Positions 49,811 to 58,392 are shown, counted from the stretch's first letter. The stretch is DNA of 64,000 bases from 20CM-4-69-16 sp035637455 (GCA_035637455.1 DASPXE010000007.1:1-64000), one strand, 5' to 3'. Translations and numbers: made by a program. Notes: generated by a model not told the origin, from the sequence alone.

Positions 49811-51703
49811 CTACCGGTACCCTGCGGCCTGCAGCCCAAACAGCTCCGCGTACAGCCCGCCTTTCGTCACCAGCTCCTCGTGCGTTCCCTGATCGATCAG
49901 CTCGCCGCCCTGCAGCACGAGGATCCGGTCGGCCATCCGCACCGTAGAGAAGCGGTGTGAGATGAGCACCGCCATCCGTCCGGCGGTGAGCTCGGCGAAG
50001 CGCAAGAACACGTCGTACTCGGCGCGGGCGTCGAGCGACGCGGTGGGCTCGTCGAGGATCAGCACCTGGGCGTCGCGCATGTAGGCGCGCCCCAACGCCA
50101 CCTTTTGCCACTCGCCACCCGACAGCTCCACGCCGCCCTCGAAGCGGCGGCCCAGCATCTGGTCGTAGCCCCGCTCGAGCCGCGAGGCCACCGAGTCGGC
50201 CAGGCTGCGGCGCGCCGCCTCGCGGATCCGCTCCTCGTCGCCCAGCCGCTCGACCTGGCTGACGCCGATGTTCTCCTTCATCACGAAATCGTAGCGCACG
50301 AAGTCCTGGAAGATGACGCCGATGTTCTGGCGCAGGCTGTCCAAGTCGTAGTCGCGCAGGTCCACGCCGTCGAGCAGGATGCGGCCCTCGTCCGGGTCGT
50401 ACAGCCGGGCGAGCAGCTTCACCAGCGTGGTTTTCCCCGCGCCGTTCTCGCCCACCAGCGCGATGCGCTCGCCGGGCTCGAAGGCGAACGAGAGGTGCCG
50501 CACCGCCCAGCGCTCCGAGCCGGGATAGCGGAACCCCACGTCCTGAAACTCGAAGCCCGTGCGGATCGGAACGGGCACCGGCCGCGCCCCGGGCCGGGAC
50601 GTCACCAGCGGGCGGACGTCGAAGAACGTGAATAAGTCTGACAGATAGAGACTCTGCTCCCACACCTGGGACAGCGACAGCAGGACGCGTTGGATCAGGT
50701 CGCGGCTCTGGCGAAACGAGCCCGCCAGGAAGGTGAGCGAGCCGATCGTGAAGCGGCCGAGCACGGTGAGATAGACGATCACCGCGTACGCGGCGTAATA
50801 GCCGAGCGTCCCGACGGTCACGAACAGCGTGGAGAAGAGGTTGCGTCTCACGGCGAGCCGCTTGTTCGCTTCGTAAAACTCATCCGAGAGCCTGGCGTAG
50901 CGGCCCACCAGGAAGTCCGACAGGTTGAACAGCTTCACCTCTTTCGCCATCTCGTCCGACGCGCCCGCGTAGCGCAGGTAGTCGAGCAGCCGCCGCTCCG
51001 GCGTCCACGAGAACAGCAGCGAATAGCCCAGCGCGGCGTAGTGCGTCTCGCCCAGGAACGACGGCAGCACCGCGATCACGAGCAGGAGCAGCAGCCACGG
51101 GAGCTGGACGAGCAGCACGGCGGCGAGCGACGCGAGCGTGATGAGATCCTGCGCCGTCGAGAGTAGCAGCGCGATCAGCCCGATGCGCCCCACCGTCTGG
51201 CGCCGCGCGCGCTCCAGGTGGTCGTAGGTCTCCGCGTCCTCGTACTGCGCGAGATCGAGCGCCGCGGCGTGCTGCATCAGGCGCACGCTGATGCGATTCG
51301 AGAACAGATCGCCCAGCAGGCTCTCGAGCAACGCCGACAGCCGGGCCAGCCCCTCCCCGGCCACGGCGATGCCGAACTCGAGCGCCAGGAGCCCCCCCAG
51401 AGCCCACCAGTCGACGACGCCCTGCCCTCCGTCCACCCGAACCTTCACTGCCGCAATGACCCCGTCGATGATCAGCTTCCCGATCCACAGGACGGCGAGC
51501 GGCACAAACGACCGCACCGCCCGGAGGGCCAGGATGGCGACGGTATAGCCGCGGTGGGTCTCGTAGACGAGCTTGAGCAGGGGTGGGACGTACTTGAGCG
51601 CCTGGAGACGCTCGTCCCAGGTGGCGGGCTTGCCGTTTGCGCCCCCGAGCAAGCTGTTACGCTGCGTGCGGATACCGTGCGGGACGAAACGTGGCGCCGT
51701 CAC
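49811..51703 (-). CDS. ABC transporter, fused membrane and ATPase domains (ABCB-type exporter)
   Basis: 630 residues. An N-terminal half of six transmembrane helices (AVRSFVPLAVLWIGKLIIDG, LGYYAAYAVIVYLTVLG) is followed by an ATPase with Walker A GENGAGKTT, signature LSGGEWQKVAL, Walker B VLILDEPTASL and the H-loop LISHRFSTV. It would export a lipid or small molecule as a homodimer. It is divergent from the DUF1800 gene with only 41 bases between starts. Confidence 0.93.
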   Translation of the reverse strand: MTAPRFVPHGIRTQRNSLLGGANGKPATWDERLQALKYVPPLLKLVYETHRGYTVAILALRAVRSFVPLAVLWIGKLIIDGVIAAVKVRVDGGQGVVDWWALGGLLALEFGIAVAGEGLARLSALLESLLGDLFSNRISVRLMQHAAALDLAQYEDAETYDHLERARRQTVGRIGLIALLLSTAQDLITLASLAAVLLVQLPWLLLLLVIAVLPSFLGETHYAALGYSLLFSWTPERRLLDYLRYAGASDEMAKEVKLFNLSDFLVGRYARLSDEFYEANKRLAVRRNLFSTLFVTVGTLGYYAAYAVIVYLTVLGRFTIGSLTFLAGSFRQSRDLIQRVLLSLSQVWEQSLYLSDLFTFFDVRPLVTSRPGARPVPVPIRTGFEFQDVGFRYPGSERWAVRHLSFAFEPGERIALVGENGAGKTTLVKLLARLYDPDEGRILLDGVDLRDYDLDSLRQNIGVIFQDFVRYDFVMKENIGVSQVERLGDEERIREAARRSLADSVASRLERGYDQMLGRRFEGGVELSGGEWQKVALGRAYMRDAQVLILDEPTASLDARAEYDVFLRFAELTAGRMAVLISHRFSTVRMADRILVLQGGELIDQGTHEELVTKGGLYAELFGLQAAGYR

Positions 51704-51744
51704 AACCTTAACTTCCCCCGAGGGCTGTGCGTCAATATAACCGT

Positions 51745-53430
51745 ATGAAGATCTGGGCCGTGGCGAGTTTGTGTGGGGCGCTGGGAGCGTCGCCCCTGAT
51801 GGGGGCGAGCGCCCAGGCTCCCCTCCTCACGCCCCGCGACTCCGCGCTGCACGCGCTGAACCGTCTCGCCTACGGCCCCCGGCCGGGCGAGGTGGACCGC
51901 GTCGCGGCGGCGGGCGTGATGCAATGGATCGACCGGCAGCTTTCCCCCGACAAGATCGCCGACGCTGCGCTCGCCAAGCGGGAACGACAGTTCAAAATTC
52001 TCGAGTACGACACAGGTGATCTCGCCGCCATGTACGTCGACGCGCAGCGCGAGCGGCGTGAGCGGCAGCGCGAAGCGACGGCCGCGCCGGACAGCATGAC
52101 GCGGAAGCCCGACCCCGGGGGGCCAGCCGATCAGCGGGGCCGGCGCTTCGCCGGGGAGCTCCAGGAGCTCGCCGTCGTGCGGGCCACCCTGTCGGAGCGA
52201 CAGCTCTACGAGGTGATGGTCGACTTCTGGATCAATCACTTCAACGTCTTCTTGGCGAAGGGCGCGGACCGGTTCCTGACTCCGTCCTACATCGAGGCGA
52301 CGATCCGGCCGCGTGCCCTGGGCAGGTTCGCGGACCTGCTGGTCGCGACGGCGCAGAGCCCGGCGATGCTGTTCTACCTCGACAACTGGGAGAGCGTCGC
52401 GCCGGGGTCCACGCCGCCGCAAGCGATGCGGCTGCGCGCCCGGCCCCTGTTTGGACGCGCCCCCCAGTTCGGCCGCCCGCCGCTGTTCGATCCGGGGCGA
52501 GACCCGATGCGCGCGGACTCGCAGCGGCAGCGGGCCCTGGAGCGCATGCCGAAGGGCATCAACGAGAATTACGCTCGCGAGCTGCTCGAGCTGCACACGC
52601 TCGGCGCGGAGGGCGGCTACACTCAGCAGGACGTGATCGACGTCGCCCGGATTTTCACCGGCTGGAGCATACGGCGGCCGCAGCAAGGCGGGGACTTCGA
52701 GTTCCACGAGTGGGCCCACGACTACGGCGAGAAGGTCTTGATGGGCGTGACCTTCCCCGCCGGCCACGGCCGGGACGAAGGGGTGCGCCTCCTCAAGCTG
52801 CTCGCCAATCACCCGGCCACGATGCACCACGTGAGCCGCCAACTGTGCCAGCGATTCGTGAACGACGATCCGCCCGACGGCTGCGTGGACGATGCCGTGG
52901 CCGCGTGGAAGCGCACGGAGGGCGACATCCGCGAAGTGCTGCGCGCGATCTTCACGTCGCCGGAGTTCTGGGCCGCCCCCAACGTCCGCGCCAAGATCAA
53001 GACGCCACTCGAGTTCGTCGTGAGCGCCGCCCGTGCGCTGAGCGCCGACCCCGACACGACGCCCCGGCTGGCGCAGGTCGTGGCACGCCTCGGAGAGCCG
53101 CTCTATCTCCATGTGGCGCCCGATGGCTACCCCGAACGGGAAGAGGCGTGGGTGAACAGCGGCGCTCTACTCGACCGGATGAACGCCGCGGTCGCGCTCG
53201 CCGCGGGCCGGCTGCCCGGCGTGGCGGTGAGCATCGACTCGATCGTTCCGGCCAGCGCGGACCCCGCCCGGCTGATCGCCGCGGTCGACGCGCAGCTCCT
53301 GGGCGGCACGATGTCGGAGAACACGAAGGCGGTGATTAGACGTCAGATATCAGACATCAGTGATCCCCTGCAGGCCTGCGCGCTGGCCATCGGCCTGGCG
53401 ATCGGCGGACCGGAGTTTCAAAGGCAGTGA
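51745..53430 (+). CDS. DUF1800 family protein
   Basis: 561 residues from the ATG at 51745 (an upstream GTG would add 6). Signal-like N-terminus (MKIWAVASLCGALGASPLMG). DUF1800 markers: ALHALNRLAYGPRPGEVDRV, MVDFWINHFNVFL, INENYARELLELHTLG, GYTQQDVIDVARIFTGWSI, KTPLEFVVSAARAL. The family almost always pairs with a DUF1501 (Tat) gene, as here. Near its C-terminus a 7-nt array encodes RQISDISD. There is no visible SD; TATAAC lies 4 bases before ATG, so a leaderless transcript is possible. Confidence 0.88.
   Translation: MKIWAVASLCGALGASPLMGASAQAPLLTPRDSALHALNRLAYGPRPGEVDRVAAAGVMQWIDRQLSPDKIADAALAKRERQFKILEYDTGDLAAMYVDAQRERRERQREATAAPDSMTRKPDPGGPADQRGRRFAGELQELAVVRATLSERQLYEVMVDFWINHFNVFLAKGADRFLTPSYIEATIRPRALGRFADLLVATAQSPAMLFYLDNWESVAPGSTPPQAMRLRARPLFGRAPQFGRPPLFDPGRDPMRADSQRQRALERMPKGINENYARELLELHTLGAEGGYTQQDVIDVARIFTGWSIRRPQQGGDFEFHEWAHDYGEKVLMGVTFPAGHGRDEGVRLLKLLANHPATMHHVSRQLCQRFVNDDPPDGCVDDAVAAWKRTEGDIREVLRAIFTSPEFWAAPNVRAKIKTPLEFVVSAARALSADPDTTPRLAQVVARLGEPLYLHVAPDGYPEREEAWVNSGALLDRMNAAVALAAGRLPGVAVSIDSIVPASADPARLIAAVDAQLLGGTMSENTKAVIRRQISDISDPLQACALAIGLAIGGPEFQRQ
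53338..53365. repeat. Heptanucleotide array inside the DUF1800 coding region
   Basis: AGACGTC AGATATC AGACATC AGTGATC, four exact 7-nt steps, in frame. It matches 21 of 22 bases of the thyX-downstream hairpin, showing that a dispersed word family reaches coding sequence. Confidence 0.8.
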
Positions 53431-53605
53431 GGCGGCGGACGGGCGGACAGGCGGACTGAAAAGACGGAGCGGTACAGATGACGATCTCGAGACGTGTATT
53501 CGTGAAGTCAGGCGGCCTCGCGCTATTCAGTCTGGGCTTGGATCCGCTGTTCCTCGCGCGAGCCGCCTTTGCCGTCCGTCCGTCCGCCGGTCCGCCTGAC
53601 CGCCG
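53431..53605. repeat. Inverted octanucleotide array around the DUF1501 start and Tat signal
   Basis: Left arm GGCGGCGG ACGGGCGG ACAGGCGG ACTG (53431-53458) before the gene. Right arm CGTCCGTC CGTCCGCC GGTCCGCC TGACCGCC (about 53571-53602) inside it, encoding RPSAGPPDRR just after the Tat signal. The period is 8. The arms are reverse complements with few mismatches, so they can pair over the ATG. Confidence 0.75.
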
Positions 53606-54731
53606 CATGTTGGTTTGTCTGTTCCAGCGCGGCGCCGTGGACGGACTCAATATGATCGTGCCGCACGGCGACCCCCTGTACTACCGCGAGCGTCCGCGTA
53701 TCGCCGTACCGCAGCACGACGTGGTCGACCTGGACGGGCACTTCGGCCTGCATCCGCGCCTCGCGGCCTTGCAGCCGCTGTGGAACAACGGGAGTCTCGC
53801 CGCCATCCACGCCATCGGATCCCCCGACTCGACGCGCAGTCATTTCGACGCCCAGGACTACATGGAGTCGGGCACCCCCGGCGCGAAGGCGACGCCGGAC
53901 GGCTGGCTCAACCGCTATTGCCAGCACGACCGCGAGCACCAGAACACGCCGTTCCGCGCGGTGGCCTTCGGGCCGCAGCTGCCGCGCATCCTGGCGGGCT
54001 CGGCGCCATCGCTCGCGATCGACGACCTGCAGGCGTTCGGCCTGCGGGCACCCCAGCCGGCGGCGCGCGACCGTCTCACTCGCGCGTTCCAAGAGCTGTA
54101 TGCGGGCTCGGCGACCGGGCTGCTCTCGACGTCCTCACAGGAGGCATTCGAGGCGGTCCAGATGCTGAAGCAGGTGAACCCGGGCCAGTACCAGCCGGCG
54201 AATGGTGCCGACTACCCGCGCGGCAGGTTCGGCACGGCGATGATGCAGATCGCCCAACTCATCAAGGCCGAGGTCGGGCTGCAGGTGGCGTTCGCCGACG
54301 TGACTGGCTGGGACACTCACGTGAACCAAGGGTCGAGCGCAGGGCAGCTCGCGGCACGGCTCGCGGAGTTCGGCCAGGCGCTCGCCGCGTTCGCGCAGGA
54401 CCTGGGAGACAAGCTGCGGGACGTCGTGGTGCTGACCATGTCGGAGTTCGGCCGCACGGTGCGGGAGAACGGCAACTCGGGCACCGACCACGGGCACGCC
54501 ACGGCCATGCTCGTGTTGGGCGGACCGGTAAACGGGGGCAAGATGCTCGGGAAGTGGCCCGGGCTCGACCCGGCGAACCGGTTCGAGGGCCGCGACGTGG
54601 CCGTGACGACGGATTTCCGCGATCTCTTCGCCGAGATCCTGGCACGGCATCTCGGTGCGACGGATCTGGCGACGATCTTCCCGGGATTCTCGCCGGACCC
54701 CGCTCGGTTCCCCGGCGCGATCAGAATCTAA
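53478..54731 (+). CDS. DUF1501 protein with Tat signal
   Basis: 417 residues. Tat motif SRRVFVKSGGLALFSLG with cleavage near ARAAFA. DUF1501 features: LVCLFQRGAVDGLNMIVPHG, AAIHAIGSPDSTRSHFDAQD, FADVTGWDTHVNQGSSAGQL, VVVLTMSEFGRTVRENGNSG, TDHGHATAMLVLGG. These proteins belong to a sulfatase/phosphatase-like family exported folded and act with DUF1800 proteins in an unresolved envelope function. Followed by an inverted array. Confidence 0.9.
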   Translation: MTISRRVFVKSGGLALFSLGLDPLFLARAAFAVRPSAGPPDRRMLVCLFQRGAVDGLNMIVPHGDPLYYRERPRIAVPQHDVVDLDGHFGLHPRLAALQPLWNNGSLAAIHAIGSPDSTRSHFDAQDYMESGTPGAKATPDGWLNRYCQHDREHQNTPFRAVAFGPQLPRILAGSAPSLAIDDLQAFGLRAPQPAARDRLTRAFQELYAGSATGLLSTSSQEAFEAVQMLKQVNPGQYQPANGADYPRGRFGTAMMQIAQLIKAEVGLQVAFADVTGWDTHVNQGSSAGQLAARLAEFGQALAAFAQDLGDKLRDVVVLTMSEFGRTVRENGNSGTDHGHATAMLVLGGPVNGGKMLGKWPGLDPANRFEGRDVAVTTDFRDLFAEILARHLGATDLATIFPGFSPDPARFPGAIRI

Positions 54732-54735
54732 GACT

Positions 54736-54823
54736 GCGTCACGGAACAACGTCACGGAGAGACGTCTCGAAACGGCGTGGACGCTGTTCCGTGACGTTTC
54801 ATCGTAACGGTTCTTCGTGACGC
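54736..54823. repeat. 13-nt tandem array forming inverted repeats after DUF1501
   Basis: CGTCACGGAACAA, CGTCACGGAGAGA, CGTCTCGAAACGG (13-nt period). CGTCACGGAAC (54737-54747) pairs exactly with GTTCCGTGACG (54786-54796), and GCGTCACG (54736-54743) pairs with CGTGACGC (54816-54823). It separates two convergent genes and probably terminates both. Confidence 0.8.
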
Positions 54824-54826
54824 CCT

Positions 54827-55858
54827 TCAGGTCTTTGAGTCTTCAGGCGTAATCGGCAGCGCGAGCCGCTCGGCCTTCCTCAGCACCGTGACCGTAGTCT
54901 GAATCCCGATCCGGTCCGAAGCGAGCAACCGGTGCAGGTCGTCGATGCCCGTCACGGGCTTGCCGCCCAAGCCAACGATGATATCGCCCGACCTGACTCC
55001 CGCACGCTCTGCAGGACTGTCCCGATCCACGCCGGTCACGAGCACGCCGCTCTTCGCGTCCAGGCCGTGCGCCCGCACCACCAGCCGCGCGAGCGAGACG
55101 TTCTGCCCCGCGACCCCGATCTTGCCGCGCCGGATCTTCCCGTGCCGGATGAGCTGACCGGTCACGAACTTGGCCGTGTTGATTCCCACCGCAAAGCAGA
55201 TCCCCTGAGCCGGGAGGATCACCGCCGTGTTGACGCCGACCACCCTTCCCCGCGAATCGACCAGCGGTCCGCCGGAGTTGCCGGGGTTGAGCGCGGCGTC
55301 GGTCTGGATGACGTCGTCGATGAGGCGCCCCGTGACCGAGCGGAACGAGCGCCCCAGCGCGCTCACCACGCCCGCGGTGACGGTGCTCTGGAAGCCGAGC
55401 GGGTTGCCGATCGCGATGACCAGCTGCCCCACCCGCAACGCCCCCGAATCGCCCAGCTGGGCGATGGCGAGTGACACGGGGTCCACGCGGATCACCGCGA
55501 CATCGGTGTCCGGGTCGTCCCCGACCAGCTCGGCCCGGAGCCGGCGGCCGTCCGCGAATGCCGCGTCGATACGGGTGGCGTCGTGCACCACATGGCTGTT
55601 CGTGAGGACGAAGCCGTCCGGCGTGAAGACGAATCCCGAGCCGTGGCCGGGCAGCTCGCGGGCGGGGCGACCCCGGCGCTCGATCCGGTGTCGCACCTCC
55701 ACGCTGACCACGGCCGGCCCGACCGTTTCCGCCGCGCCGGTGACGGCGCGAGAATAGGCGTCGAGCAGGTCGGCGTCGACGGGTGGGAGAGTCTGCGAAC
55801 CGCCGTTGTGGGGATCGCCGGCGCGCGGGTCGGCGAGTAGCTCAAGTGCGGTGTCCAT
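54827..55858 (-). CDS. HtrA/DegP-type serine protease with PDZ domain
   Basis: 343 residues from the ATG at 55858 (MDTALELLAD); an upstream frame start at 55903 would add 15 residues. The triad is His89 (LTNSHVVHD), Asp119 (DDPDTDVAVIRV) and Ser194 (LNPGNSGGPLVD). A PDZ domain follows (GVLVTGVDRDSPAERAGVRS, GDIIVGLGGKPVTGIDD). There is no signal peptide or membrane helix, unusual for HtrA proteins, so it is predicted cytoplasmic unless exported by another route. It is bracketed on both sides by the same 13-nt arrays. Confidence 0.9.
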   Translation of the reverse strand: MDTALELLADPRAGDPHNGGSQTLPPVDADLLDAYSRAVTGAAETVGPAVVSVEVRHRIERRGRPARELPGHGSGFVFTPDGFVLTNSHVVHDATRIDAAFADGRRLRAELVGDDPDTDVAVIRVDPVSLAIAQLGDSGALRVGQLVIAIGNPLGFQSTVTAGVVSALGRSFRSVTGRLIDDVIQTDAALNPGNSGGPLVDSRGRVVGVNTAVILPAQGICFAVGINTAKFVTGQLIRHGKIRRGKIGVAGQNVSLARLVVRAHGLDAKSGVLVTGVDRDSPAERAGVRSGDIIVGLGGKPVTGIDDLHRLLASDRIGIQTTVTVLRKAERLALPITPEDSKT

Positions 55859-55897
55859 ACTTGGGGAACGCCCGCAGGTTCCCGATCCGCCAGACAC

Positions 55898-55974
55898 CGT
55901 CACGAAGAGGCGTCACGAAGGGGCGTCACGGAGAACCGTCGTTGAACCGCTTGTGACGACGTTTCCGTGACGCC
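55898..55974. repeat. 13-nt tandem array upstream of the protease gene
   Basis: CGTCACGAAGAGG, CGTCACGAAGGGG, CGTCACGGAGAAC, CGTCGTTGAACCG, four 13-nt units. GGCGTCACGGA (55922-55932) pairs with TCCGTGACGCC (55964-55974). Same words as the array at 54736-54823. Confidence 0.8.
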
Positions 55975-55998
55975 TTTTGCGCGACGTATTACCGGGAC

Positions 55999-56044
55999 GT
56001 TCCCTCCTGACGTAGTTTGTAGTTCCCTCGCGACGTAGTTTGTA
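55999..56044. repeat. Tandem 23-bp duplication immediately before the histidine kinase start
   Basis: Two copies, 21 of 23 identical, sharing GTTCCCTC and GACGTAGTTTGTA, with a degenerate third unit upstream (GCGACGTATTACC). The second ends 3 bases before the GTG. It may be a paired operator or an array that replaced the RBS. Confidence 0.7.
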
Positions 56045-56047
56045 AGC

Positions 56048-57979
56048 GTGATAGATCCCATTCGGCGGTTGCTGACGGAAGCCGGAAACGCCAAGCAGAC
56101 CCGGGCTTTCTGGCAGGCGGCGACCGGCATCCTGAGCGACTGGGTGGGCGGGGCCCGCGTGCACGTCGTCTACAAGGGCCTGAACGAGTCCGGGACCGTT
56201 CAGGCGGGAACGACGGCCACGGGGGGCGAGCCCTTCATCGCCGACTATCACGACGCCGAAGGCCGCCACGTGCAGGCGACGTTCCGGGGACTCCCCGACG
56301 GCTTCCCGTCCGAAGCGCTGCGCTCGGCCCTGGAGATCGCGACTCACCTGGCGGTCATGGTGGCGCGCCGCGCCGGGCTGGAGCGGGAGCGGCGACTCGG
56401 GACGTTCCTAGTCGAGCTGTCGCGCTGGCTGCTGGCGGCGCCGGAGCGCGAGCTGCTGCTGCGCTACACGTTGCAGAGCGTGATGAGTCTGGTGGAAGCC
56501 CAGGGTGCGTTCGTCGCGCTGCGGCAGCGGGAGGGCGACGCCTTGCGGATCGCCGCCACGGTCGGTCAATGCGCCGAGCTCCAGGGACTCGAGGTCGGGC
56601 TGACGACGAGCACGACCGGCAGGGTGGTGCGCACCGGCGAGCCGCTGCTCACCGACAACATTCTCGCTGAGCCCGACGCACAGCCCGCGCTCGACCCCGC
56701 CGGCACCGCGCGGGGCGCGATGATCGCGCCGCTCAAGACATCGAGCGGCGTCGCGGGAGCCGTGGGAGTGGTCCGCTACGAACAGGCAGGTGCGGAAACC
56801 GCGGCGCCGCCGGCCTTCGGTCTGGTCGACCTGCAATACCTCGCGGCGGTCGCGGCATACATCGCCGGCGGGCTGGAGCTGTCGGAAGCGGTGACCGGCG
56901 CCCGGGCGGCTGCCGAGCGGGCGCACGCGATGGTGGACTCGAGCCCGCTGCCGCTCGCGCTGGTCGACCGGCAGGGCCGGGTGCAGCAGCTCAACCAAGC
57001 CGGGTGCCGGCTGTTCGGGATCGCGACCGAATCGCAGGCGTTGGGCGTCCACCTCGAGGCACTGGGGCTGTCACCGAGCGAGATCTCGCTCCACCTGGTC
57101 CTCGCCCGGCCGCAGGCGGGGGCGCCGTGGCACGGGCGCGTGCTCGTCACCCAGCCGGTGGGGGATCGCCGCATCTGCGACTGCACCATTACCGGGCTGT
57201 CGGGGGTGGGGCGCGACAACCTGCTCGTGGCCCTCTACGACCGGACCGACGAGCTGCGGGCCCAGCGCGAGCTGATCGCGCGGGAGAAGCTGGCCACCGT
57301 AGGCGAGATCGCCAGCGGAGTGGCGCACGAAGTCAACAACCCCCTCGCCGCCATCCGCATGGAGGCGGAGCTGCTCGGCCGGGCGAGCAAGGACCCCGAC
57401 ACCAACACCACAGCGATGACCATCACCCGCGAGGTGGACCGCGCCGCGCGCATCGTGCGCAGCCTACTGCGGCTGGCGCGGCGCGCCGACACGACGCCCA
57501 CGCGCGTGCAGATTAACGACCTGGTGCACGACGTCGCCGAGATCCGGCAGCGCGTGTTGCGGGCGGACAACGTGGAGTTCCGCACGCGGCTCGATCAGGC
57601 CGCGCCGCCGGTCCTGGGCCTGGGGCAGGAGCTGCAGCAGGTGGTCATCAACCTCGTCACGAACGCCGAGCACGTGGTGAAGGGGCGCGACCCTGCGGTC
57701 ATTCAGCTCACGACGCAGGCGCGCGAGGGGTGGGTGCGGCTCGTGGTCGAGGACTCGGGGCCCGGCATCCCGGTCGAGATCCGCGGCCGGATCTTCGATC
57801 CGTTCTTCACGACCAAGGGGCCGGACGAGGGCACCGGCCTCGGTCTCGCGATTTGCCAGCGGGTCGTGACCGAGGTCGGCGGCAAGATCTGGCTCGAGGA
57901 CTCGGCGCTCGGCGGGGCCAGGTTCGTGGTCGAGATGCCGGCCGCTCCCGAGCTCGTCACGCCGAACGCGATCGGGTGA
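56048..57979 (+). CDS. Sensor histidine kinase (GAF-PAS-HisKA-HATPase), soluble
   Basis: 643 residues. N-terminal GAF-like domains (about 1-280; SVMSLVEAQGAFVALRQREG, GARGAMIAPLKTSSGVAGAV-like), a PAS domain around 290-400 (PLPLALVDRQGRVQQLNQAG), then dimerisation helix with His427 in SGVAHEVNNPLAAIRMEA. The catalytic domain has N box QVVINLVTNAEHV, G1 DSGPGIP, F box FDPFFTTKGP and G2 GTGLGLAICQ. No transmembrane helices are seen, so it senses cytoplasmic signals. Its regulator is not adjacent. Start is GTG after the 23-bp duplication. Confidence 0.92.
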   Translation: MIDPIRRLLTEAGNAKQTRAFWQAATGILSDWVGGARVHVVYKGLNESGTVQAGTTATGGEPFIADYHDAEGRHVQATFRGLPDGFPSEALRSALEIATHLAVMVARRAGLERERRLGTFLVELSRWLLAAPERELLLRYTLQSVMSLVEAQGAFVALRQREGDALRIAATVGQCAELQGLEVGLTTSTTGRVVRTGEPLLTDNILAEPDAQPALDPAGTARGAMIAPLKTSSGVAGAVGVVRYEQAGAETAAPPAFGLVDLQYLAAVAAYIAGGLELSEAVTGARAAAERAHAMVDSSPLPLALVDRQGRVQQLNQAGCRLFGIATESQALGVHLEALGLSPSEISLHLVLARPQAGAPWHGRVLVTQPVGDRRICDCTITGLSGVGRDNLLVALYDRTDELRAQRELIAREKLATVGEIASGVAHEVNNPLAAIRMEAELLGRASKDPDTNTTAMTITREVDRAARIVRSLLRLARRADTTPTRVQINDLVHDVAEIRQRVLRADNVEFRTRLDQAAPPVLGLGQELQQVVINLVTNAEHVVKGRDPAVIQLTTQAREGWVRLVVEDSGPGIPVEIRGRIFDPFFTTKGPDEGTGLGLAICQRVVTEVGGKIWLEDSALGGARFVVEMPAAPELVTPNAIG

Positions 57980-57988
57980 GCCGACGCG

Positions 57989-58354
57989 TCAGTGCTCGAG
58001 GATGCGCTTGCGGTAGATCCCGAGCGTCACCAACCCGTACGTGCCGAGCGCGACCAGCAGCGCCGTAAGGCGCCAGTCGAAACCGAAGCGCGCCGCCCCG
58101 GCGAGCGCGGCGACCAGCCAGGCGATGCTCGCGCCGAAGCCCAGCATTACCACTTCTTTCCGCGCCATCAGGATCCCGAAGACATAGCCCCAGCTGAACC
58201 CGCACACCAGGAGGAACAGGATCCCATGCGGGATCTTGACCGGGTCGATCAAGTTCAGCGCCCCTGCGAAAAAGCAAAACAGCCCCAGCACGGTGTAGCT
58301 CGCGAGGTGCAGGGCCAGCGGCAGTGGGACGGTGCCCATGCGGTTGAACGTCAT
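57989..58354 (-). CDS. Four-helix membrane protein, unknown function
   Basis: 121 residues, four hydrophobic segments (ALHLASYTVLGLFCFFAGAL, GILFLLVCGFSWGYVFGILM, VVMLGFGASIAWLVAALAGA, ALLVALGTYGLVTLGIY). No family recognised. It is convergent with the histidine kinase (9 bases apart) and divergent from the GNAT gene. Confidence 0.65.
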   Translation of the reverse strand: MTFNRMGTVPLPLALHLASYTVLGLFCFFAGALNLIDPVKIPHGILFLLVCGFSWGYVFGILMARKEVVMLGFGASIAWLVAALAGAARFGFDWRLTALLVALGTYGLVTLGIYRKRILEH

Positions 58355-58392
58355 GGCTTTTCGTGGTGTGGGGACGACATAAGATTACCTCC

